The notes under the pieces are model-generated. The model saw only the letters and a list, made by a program, of their open reading frames with translations. It was not told the origin of the DNA and searched no databases. A stretch of 12,141 nt of DNA from positions 1-12,141 of the forward strand of contig CAYRSQ010000024.1 of the NCBI GenBank assembly GCA_964427055.1. Direction: 5' to 3'. Shown piece by piece: positions 7,281-12,141 of the stretch; the stretch's first letter is position 1; each line of letters begins with the position of its first letter. Made by a program: the position numbers and the translations under genes. The DNA comes from CAYNTH01 sp964427055 (GTDB lineage: Archaea > Aenigmatarchaeota > Aenigmatarchaeia > CG10238-14 > SCSR01).

Positions 7281-7316
7281 ATATAAGAAATAAAAGGGGT
7301 TCATGCGTTCTTATAT
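7281..7316. promoter_or_regulatory. 9-bp inverted repeat upstream of the dehydrogenase gene
   Basis: ATATAAGAA (7281-7289) and TTCTTATAT (7308-7316) are exact reverse complements with an 18-base spacer, about 50 bases before the dehydrogenase start. It could be an operator or a weak hairpin. It is AT-rich and short, so chance cannot be excluded. Confidence 0.3.
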
Positions 7317-7366
7317 ATTAAATCTTTGCAGATAAATCAGAATGTAAAAAGGAGGTTCAGAAAATC

Positions 7367-8533
7367 ATGAGAAATTATATACAACCGTTTGAGTTTCAGC
7401 TTCCTAGTAATCTCGTTTATGAACTGGAGGCGGTTAAAAATAGACTATCTTCTGAAATTAATTTTTTAAACATATCAAAGGCTTTAGTTGTTACAGATAA
7501 GGGGATTGTACGGGCTGGTTTGTTAGGTGGGATCGAAACGTCTTTGAAAACAGGAAACATTAAATATAATGTTTTTGATGAAGTTGAACCTAATCCTAGT
7601 ACAGAAACATGTTGTAAGTGCTGTGAAATAGCAAAGTCTATGAAAGCAGGTGTTATCATTGCCCTTGGCGGAGGGAGCCCTATGGATGTAGCAAAAGCTG
7701 CTGCTGCTATGGCAACTAATGAAGGAGAGCTTGAAAGTTACGAAGGTATCGCAAATTTTCAAAATGATCCTTTGCCGATAATAGCAATACCTACAACGAC
7801 AGGCACGGGAAGTGAGGTTACTCCATTTATTGTTATTACAATACTTCAAAGGCATTATAAAATGACTATTGTGAGCAAAAAAATTATCCCTAAAATAGCT
7901 TTATTGGATCCTACTATACTAACGACAATGCCTACTCACATTGCTGCATCAACCGGGATAGATGCACTTGTCCATGCTATTGAATCTTACATTAATCTTG
8001 CTGCCTCCCCGGCTTCGGAAGCATTTGCAACGAGTGCGATTCGAATGATCGGAAAATATTTACGGTCTTTTACAGCAGACCGTAATGATATTGAGGCAGC
8101 AGCAGGAATGATTGTTGCCAGCACCTTGGCCGGCGTTAGTTTTGGTGTGGCTCGGTTAGGTAATGTGCATGCTATGGCACATCCATTAGGTGGCTTCTTT
8201 GATTTGCCCCACGGTGTAGCTAACGCAATTTTATTGCCACATGTCATGAGATTTAACATGTTGGCCGATAATGGAAAATACAAGCGTATAGCCAGTCTTT
8301 TAGGTGAAGATGTTTTTAGAATGACTGGTCGAGAAGCCGCTCCACTGGCTATTGATGCTGTTGAAAAGCTATGTTCAGATGTAAATATTCCTAAAACTTT
8401 ATCTGAGGTAGGTATCACTGCAGATAAAATTCCTCAAATGGCAAAAGATGCAATGCTTAGCGGTAATGTTAAAATCAATCCTCGCGCGACTACAGAACAA
8501 GATATAATCAATCTTTACCATGCTGCGATGTAG
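7367..8533 (+). CDS. Iron-containing (group III) alcohol dehydrogenase
   Basis: This cytoplasmic enzyme of 388 residues oxidises an alcohol to an aldehyde (or the reverse) with NAD(P), using Fe2+. The N-terminal half is the dinucleotide domain with GGGSPMD (101-107) and TTTGTGSE (143-150). The C-terminal helical domain carries the four expected metal ligands D199, H203, H268 and H282, within IDALVHAIE and VHAMAHPLGGFFDLPHG. All are intact and the length is standard, so it should be active. An odd feature is the cysteine cluster CCKCC (82-86), just after the PNPSTE motif. ATG 7367 has an excellent AAAGGAGGT about 10 bases upstream. It follows the importer on the same strand and is the last gene before the second transposase remnant. 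The substrate cannot be told from the sequence; diols, short alcohols and aromatic alcohols are all used by this family. Confidence 0.92.
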   Translation: MRNYIQPFEFQLPSNLVYELEAVKNRLSSEINFLNISKALVVTDKGIVRAGLLGGIETSLKTGNIKYNVFDEVEPNPSTETCCKCCEIAKSMKAGVIIALGGGSPMDVAKAAAAMATNEGELESYEGIANFQNDPLPIIAIPTTTGTGSEVTPFIVITILQRHYKMTIVSKKIIPKIALLDPTILTTMPTHIAASTGIDALVHAIESYINLAASPASEAFATSAIRMIGKYLRSFTADRNDIEAAAGMIVASTLAGVSFGVARLGNVHAMAHPLGGFFDLPHGVANAILLPHVMRFNMLADNGKYKRIASLLGEDVFRMTGREAAPLAIDAVEKLCSDVNIPKTLSEVGITADKIPQMAKDAMLSGNVKINPRATTEQDIINLYHAAM

Positions 8534-8780
8534 TTTATGAGGAACAACGGCGATTACACAATCGGGAAAGTCAGGGTTTTGACTAGAACAGCCAGTTTGT
8601 TTCTTAAGTTCTTTAACAACAATGTATAGATATCAGTGTTACGATTGTTGAACTGGGACCACACTCTTTACAGTGGGGGTAACTGGTTGTTTGAGGGATT
8701 CTGTGGAATTGCGGGTAGTGTGAGATATCTTTTTTAAAATTATAAGGATCTAAAATTACGAGGACTGAACCGCCATGCAG
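8534..8780. other. Non-coding stretch after the dehydrogenase gene
   Basis: I recognise no gene or RNA here. The only structure seen is a 7-bp inverted repeat, CAACAAT (8617-8623) with ATTGTTG (8644-8650); its outer flanks also share an interrupted AGTTC. There is no terminator with a T tract directly behind the dehydrogenase gene. The stretch may be the eroded body or flank of the insertion element whose 3' end follows. Confidence 0.4.
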
Positions 8781-8811
8781 TCACGCCGGGAATCATGGAT
8801 GGTCGTCCAGG

Positions 8812-8997
8812 CTGATTCAAAAGATATACAAGGTAGATCCCTTGGTCTGCCCGAAATATCAGGGGTTCATGCGGACCATCAGCCGCATCGAGGCCCCGTC
8901 GATGTTCCGGGATATCCTCAGTCATCTGTGACTATGGCTGATAAGGGCAAGACCGCCGCTTCACCTCCCTTTCCCAATCGCATCGCCAACCCCCTAG
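8812..8997 (+). pseudogene. Decayed 3' end of an IS91-like transposase gene
   Basis: One frame reads LIQKIYKVDPLVCPKYQG, then FMRTISRIEAPSMFRDILSHL, a TGA at 8929, and then LWLIRARPPLHLPFPIASP to TAG 8995. This matches the C-terminus I know from IS91-type transposases: LIxKIYEVDPLxCPKC, then xMxIIxFI, ILxHLGLW and a proline-rich tail. Damage is evident: GGA of HLGLW has become TGA, and the second Cys of CPKC is Tyr. The preceding SRRESW (8781-8798) is in another frame, which suggests an indel just before 8812. The N-terminal catalytic part with the HUH and Tyr residues is absent, so it cannot move itself. A shorter tail of the same kind is at 2234-2299. Confidence 0.65.
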
Positions 8998-9059
8998 GCT
9001 GTGATCCCTAAAGCAATATCTTGCCAATTTTTTAGAGGAAGGTATTTACTCCCTATTAA

Positions 9060-9083
9060 CTTTTAAAAATTTTTAATAATGAT
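9060..9083 (+). repeat. AT-rich motif following the second transposase tail
   Basis: This is the counterpart of 2293-2317. About 63 bases separate it from the transposase TAG, whereas the first copy directly overlaps the tail. It contains the ATG at 9079 that could otherwise be taken as the start of the regulator gene. Confidence 0.35.
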
Positions 9084-9108
9084 TACATCCGTAAGAGAGG
9101 AGTTGAGG

Positions 9109-9684
9109 GTGGGAAGCGAGAAGCTCAAGGAATTAGAGCAATTAGGCAAAGTAATCAGATCGATGAGAAAAAGCAGGAAATTTACCCTTCAAGATATCGG
9201 TAAGGCTGCAGGTTGTACAAAAGCCTATGTTTCACAAATCGAAAATGGTGTTGTGAGTCCCTCAATTTCCGTGCTAAAGCGGATCGCAACGGCATTGGGG
9301 GTAAAACTGGTAGATTTATTTCTTGTCCCGGGAGTAGAAGAAGACACTGTTGTGATAAAGCGGGATGAAGGCGCCAGAATAAAATACCCGCAAGAAGGCG
9401 CATCTCTTTTTTTGCTGGCAAAAAACTTAGAAGGAAAGAACATGGAACCACTTCTAAAAAGATTGGATCCCAAGGCGGGGAGCGAGGGACTTTATGCACA
9501 TCTTGGGAGTCAAGAATTCGGGTATGTCATTTCAGGCAAATTTGATCTAATGGTTGAGGATAAAGTTTATAGCTTGAGTGAAGGGGACAGTTTTTATTTC
9601 GATTCCAGTCAGTCACACGGTTTTATTAATAACAGCGAAGAGCCGGCAGAGGTAATTTGGGTGATTAGCCCACCTACTTATTAA
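9109..9684 (+). CDS. XRE-family transcription regulator with C-terminal cupin domain
   Basis: This is a probable ligand-responsive DNA-binding regulator of about 191 residues. The N-terminal helix-turn-helix (HTH_3) runs from LGKVIRSMRKSRKFTLQDIG through AYVSQIENGVVSPSISVLKRIATALG. A linker leads to a cupin barrel with GYVISGKFDLMVEDKVYSLSEGDSFYFDSSQSHGF, the usual small-molecule sensor of this class. I chose GTG 9109 because AGAGAGGAG (9095-9103) sits five bases before it. The in-frame ATG at 9079 has no ribosome binding site and lies in the AT-rich element-like motif; it would give 201 residues. It lies between the dehydrogenase and AOR genes on the same strand, so control of the alcohol/aldehyde genes is a reasonable inference. 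No operator is proven. Confidence 0.88.
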   Translation: MGSEKLKELEQLGKVIRSMRKSRKFTLQDIGKAAGCTKAYVSQIENGVVSPSISVLKRIATALGVKLVDLFLVPGVEEDTVVIKRDEGARIKYPQEGASLFLLAKNLEGKNMEPLLKRLDPKAGSEGLYAHLGSQEFGYVISGKFDLMVEDKVYSLSEGDSFYFDSSQSHGFINNSEEPAEVIWVISPPTY

Positions 9685-9712
9685 AAATTAAAAGGGAGAA
9701 CCAGAACGCTTT

Positions 9713-9871
9713 GTGGCTTCAGATACAGTGATTGTTGACTTTAGGGTTACCATAACTGATGATGCTTCTTCTGATAATCCACCTACCCTAGATGGTCGTT
9801 CAACATGGGTTGCCATAAAAAATAACGTTGGTTGGATAATGACAGCTGTTCGAGTTATGTCTCCCAAATAA
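9713..9871 (+). pseudogene. 5'-truncated SnoaL/NTF2-like (SgcJ/EcaC-type) remnant
   Basis: A frame open from 9692 to TAA 9869 encodes about 52-59 residues. They include DTVIVDFRVTIT, then LDGRSTWVAIKNNVGWIMTAVRV. The GRxTWV...GWxIxAxR pattern is that of the last strands of SnoaL-like/DUF4440 domains, which normally span about 120 residues. The N-terminal half is missing, there is no good start codon with a close ribosome binding site, and the stop of the regulator is only about 30 bases upstream. It is best read as a gene remnant. Family assignment is by motif memory and is tentative. Confidence 0.45.
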
Positions 9872-9926
9872 CATTTTTTGTAACACTTTAGTTTTTTGAA
9901 GATATTATAAAAGGAGGGTGTAGGGA

Positions 9927-11627
9927 ATGGCAAAAATAATAAGGGCAAATATGAGTAATGGTATGGTTAGCGCTGAGTCGGTCCCTGAAAAATATCTGAT
10001 GCTGGGCGGAAGGGGTTTGATATCACGGCTTCTCCTTGATGAGATTGATCCTGTCTGTGATCCCCTGGGCGAAGAAAACAAACTGGTAATTGCCCCCGGG
10101 TTGCTGGGGGGAACAAAAGTTTCGACTTCCGGCCGGATATCAATAGGAGCCAAGAGTCCTCTTACCGGTGGAATTAAAGAGGCCAATTCCGGTGGAGTTG
10201 TGGGACGGCAGCTTTCCAGGCTCGGGGTCAAGGCGGTTGTTATAGAGGGGAAACCTGCTGGCAAAGCCAGCTATGTCTTGAAAGTCAACAGCAATGGAGC
10301 TACCTTGCTGCCGGCTGATGATCTGGCAGGCTTGGGCAACTATAAAACAGTAGATCTTCTGAAAAAGGTGCACGGGTCCAAGGCCGGCTTTATAACCATA
10401 GGCCCGGCGGGTGAAATGCAGTTAGGTGCTTCAGCCATTGCTATCTCCGACATGGAAGGAATGCCGAACAGGTTTGCGGGTCGTGGTGGTCTGGGCGCGG
10501 TGATGGGTTCGAAAGGAATCAAGGCAATTGTGGTTGATGATAGTGATAGCAAGGTTTCGGATGGACTTGTTAAACTGGCGGACGAAGGCGGGTTCAACGA
10601 GATAGCAAAGAACTGGAACAGGGAGCTTGCCCAAAAGAAGGTCCTTGCTGACCAGGGGACTCCCTTCCTAGTAAAAGCTATAGCCGCGGAGAAGGCCTTG
10701 CCAACCCGGAACTTCAGCAGAGGAGACTTTGAGGGATGGCAAAAGATCGATGCTGAATCCATGGTGGCATTAATCAAGGCGAGAGGTGGAAAAGTCACTC
10801 ATCCCTGTCAACCCGGTTGTGTGATTCGCTGTTCCAGCATTTTCAATGATGCCCAAGGTAACCCTCTTCTTAACCTAGAATATGAAACCATTGCCCTTAT
10901 GGGGGCAAATCTGTGTATAGATTCCCTGGATGCCATTGTTGCCTTAAATCGCAAATGCAATGATTATGGTTTGGACACAATGGAAATTGGCTGTGCGATA
11001 GGTGTGGCCATGGAAGGCGGTATCGCTGAGTTTGGTGATGCCATAGCGGCTGAGAATATAGTTGATGAGATCGGTAAGGGGACAATTCTGGGTCGTGTAA
11101 TAGGAAATGGCGCTACACTTACAGGCAAAATACTGGGTGTGAACCGCGTACCGGCGGTCAAAGGGCAGTCCCTCGCAGGGTATGACCCGAGGGGGATGAA
11201 GGGTACTGGCGTTACCTATTCCACATCCCCAATGGGCGCTGATCATACAGCGGGCAATCTGATCCTGGGAAGAGAAGGAGTTGATGCAAGTCTTCCTGAT
11301 GGCCAGATCAAGGCATCCCGGGACATACAGACATATGCTATGGTCCTGGATATCATGGGGCTCTGTAATTTCTGCGGACCGGCGCTTCCGGCAATGGAGA
11401 TTATTGCCCGGCTCCTTACAAAGGCTACAGGCAAAGACGTGAGCGTGGAGGATGTAATAGAAATCGGCAGGAATGCTTTAATGTGCGAACGCGATTTCAA
11501 TAAGGCTGTCGGTTTCACGAAGACAGATGATCGTCTTCCCAGATTCTTTAAGACGGAGAGCTTGCTGCCAAGAGAATTGGTCTTTGATGTCACGGACGAT
11601 GCCCTGGACGAAGTGTTTGACTTCTAA
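9927..11627 (+). CDS. Aldehyde:ferredoxin oxidoreductase (tungsten/molybdenum, AOR family)
   Basis: This cytoplasmic enzyme of 566 residues should oxidise an aldehyde to the carboxylic acid and reduce ferredoxin, using a W- or Mo-bis-pterin and a [4Fe-4S] cluster. Family motifs in order: GGRGLISRLLLDEIDP (27-42), SGRISIGAKSPLTGGIKEANSGG (68-90), GRGGLGAVMGSKGIKAI (185-201), the cluster cysteines C294-x3-C298-x3-C302 (HPCQPGCVIRCSS) with a later cysteine in GLCNFCG (C480 or C483), and YDPRGMKGTGVTYSTS (419-434). The C-x3-C-x3-C spacing differs from the C-x2-C-x3-C of the archaeal prototype and resembles what I recall of YdhV-like bacterial members. Length is slightly below the typical 600. ATG 9927 follows AGGAGGG at 9912-9918. 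Since the upstream dehydrogenase makes aldehydes, the two form a plausible alcohol-to-acid route. No pterin-synthesis or ferredoxin gene is present nearby. Confidence 0.92.
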   Translation: MAKIIRANMSNGMVSAESVPEKYLMLGGRGLISRLLLDEIDPVCDPLGEENKLVIAPGLLGGTKVSTSGRISIGAKSPLTGGIKEANSGGVVGRQLSRLGVKAVVIEGKPAGKASYVLKVNSNGATLLPADDLAGLGNYKTVDLLKKVHGSKAGFITIGPAGEMQLGASAIAISDMEGMPNRFAGRGGLGAVMGSKGIKAIVVDDSDSKVSDGLVKLADEGGFNEIAKNWNRELAQKKVLADQGTPFLVKAIAAEKALPTRNFSRGDFEGWQKIDAESMVALIKARGGKVTHPCQPGCVIRCSSIFNDAQGNPLLNLEYETIALMGANLCIDSLDAIVALNRKCNDYGLDTMEIGCAIGVAMEGGIAEFGDAIAAENIVDEIGKGTILGRVIGNGATLTGKILGVNRVPAVKGQSLAGYDPRGMKGTGVTYSTSPMGADHTAGNLILGREGVDASLPDGQIKASRDIQTYAMVLDIMGLCNFCGPALPAMEIIARLLTKATGKDVSVEDVIEIGRNALMCERDFNKAVGFTKTDDRLPRFFKTESLLPRELVFDVTDDALDEVFDF

Positions 11628-11693
11628 TTCAGCGGGGATTTCCTGTCCGTGAGGGCGAGAGTAAAAGCGAGAGCCATATCCTGTATCTTTCTA

Positions 11694-11993
11694 ATGGATA
11701 AAAAAGAAATGAAGGGGAGAGAGGGATTTGTTCCGGCGGTATGCGAGCAGGTTGCCCCCAGCGCGGAAAACACGGTAGCGGTCATCTGCGGACCACCGGT
11801 CATGATCCGCTTCACGCTCCCGGTGTTCTTTGAACTCGGTTTTTCGAAGGAGAACATCTATACCTCGCTTGAGATGCGGATGAAGTGCGGTATCGGGAAA
11901 TGCGGTCGGTGCAACGTGGGGAGCAAGTACGTCTGCAAGGACGGCCCGGTCTTTTCTCTGGCCGAACTGGACAAACTCACAAAAGAATACTAA
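11694..11993 (+). pseudogene. Truncated second copy of the AsrB/FlxA-like gene 3' end
   Basis: From about 11715 to the TAA at 11991 the frame encodes 92 residues matching positions 188-279 of the protein at 1135-1974, with five substitutions (E/Q, S/A, A/T, I/V, N/E). All four [2Fe-2S] cysteines are kept. The FAD barrel and most of the nucleotide-binding domain are absent, so it cannot act as the parent does. The frame can be opened from GTG 11649 or ATG 11694, but neither has a ribosome binding site. The upstream 20-odd residues are unrelated, apart from a doubtful MDKK resembling VDKG. Most DNA differences are synonymous, so the ancestor was a functional paralogue. A small [2Fe-2S] protein is a remote alternative. 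Confidence 0.75.
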
Positions 11994-12073
11994 GACACTG
12001 CTAGGCGGATCGTATAAAAAGCGGAGATTGCCTCCACTTTTTATATTGGTGAGGCGCAATTTTAAACAGGCGT
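11715..12073 (+). repeat. Right copy of the ~360-bp direct repeat
   Basis: This is the counterpart of 1696-2055, in the same orientation. It starts abruptly about 90 bases after the AOR stop codon and covers the gene tail, its terminator and about 30 bases beyond. The stop codon is TAA where the left copy has TGA. Confidence 0.9.
12017..12043 (+). terminator. Damaged copy of the terminator at 1998-2025
   Basis: AAAAGCGGAG (12017-12026) and CTCCACTTTT (12032-12041) form the same hairpin as in the left copy, but one base has changed (G to A), breaking a G-C pair inside the stem. The T tract is shortened too. It could still terminate the AOR transcript weakly. Confidence 0.6.
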
Positions 12074-12141
12074 CTTTGATGGTCTTGTAAAAAGTCAAAT
12101 TCGATGAATATGTCATTTCGACCATGGGGAGAAATCTTATC
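12072..12141. repeat. Dispersed intergenic repeat sequence at the right edge
   Basis: TTTGATGGTCTTGTAAAAAG and then GTCATTTCGACC with GGGAGAAATCTT resemble short repeats that I recall as frequent between genes of Desulfobacterota and some other phyla. The element is cut by the window end, and the identification is from memory of such repeats. There is no coding potential. Confidence 0.4.

Noticed and set aside
7417..8418. Minus-strand open frames opposite the dehydrogenase gene
   Set aside because: The + strand frame has all catalytic motifs, correct length and a strong ribosome binding site; the reverse frames have none of these.
8655..8678. Weak CCAC...GTGG hairpin as a terminator of the dehydrogenase gene
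   Set aside because: Only four pairs, no T tract, and more than 120 bases after the stop codon.
8775..9011. 78-codon + strand frame as a small gene
   Set aside because: Another frame over the same bases gives a recognisable transposase C-terminus, so this frame is a shadow of the remnant.

Overview
The window looks like chromosomal DNA of a strictly anaerobic, probably syntrophic or sulfate-reducing bacterium of the Desulfobacterota (old Deltaproteobacteria). This is an inference from three things: an AsrAB/FlxAB-type iron-sulfur/flavin electron-transfer pair, a tungsten/molybdenum aldehyde:ferredoxin oxidoreductase, and, at the right edge, an intergenic repeat of a kind I associate with that group. 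All recognised genes are on the + strand.

Region 1 (1-2030) is GC-rich. It holds the last 16 codons of an upstream gene, a two-[4Fe-4S] protein (63-1085) and an FAD/NAD(P)-binding reductase with a C-terminal [2Fe-2S] site (1135-1974), closed by a clear rho-independent terminator. Region 2 (2030-2510) has no gene. It holds short direct repeats, a 3'-end scrap of an IS91-like transposase and a perfect 21-bp inverted repeat. Region 3 (2511-8533) is visibly AT-richer. It contains a complete branched-chain-amino-acid-type (HAAT) ABC importer in the order binding protein, LivG, LivF, LivH, LivM, then an iron-dependent alcohol dehydrogenase. Region 4 (8534-9000) contains a longer, decayed 3' end of the same kind of IS91-like transposase, in the same orientation as the first. 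Region 5 (9109-11627) has an XRE/cupin transcription regulator, a 5'-truncated SnoaL-like remnant and an aldehyde ferredoxin oxidoreductase. Region 6 (11700-12141) repeats the last 92 codons of the FAD/[2Fe-2S] gene together with a damaged copy of its terminator, then ends in dispersed-repeat sequence.

Read together, an accessory block of about 9.7 kb (importer, alcohol dehydrogenase, regulator, aldehyde oxidoreductase) lies between a complete flxA/asrB-like gene and a second, truncated copy of its 3' end. Inside it, the importer and alcohol dehydrogenase are bracketed by two transposase tails. The plausible job is uptake of a small organic solute, with alcohol to aldehyde oxidation by the dehydrogenase and aldehyde to acid oxidation by AOR, giving reduced ferredoxin. 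The substrate cannot be read from the sequence. The flanking electron-transfer pair could handle electrons of this kind, but it belongs to a separate, terminated transcription unit.

The most unusual observation is the duplicated tail. It is about 84% identical over its first 160 bases and about 98% identical over the next 112, a mosaic that suggests recombination or gene conversion between two diverged paralogues. I see no wholly new defence or mobile system.
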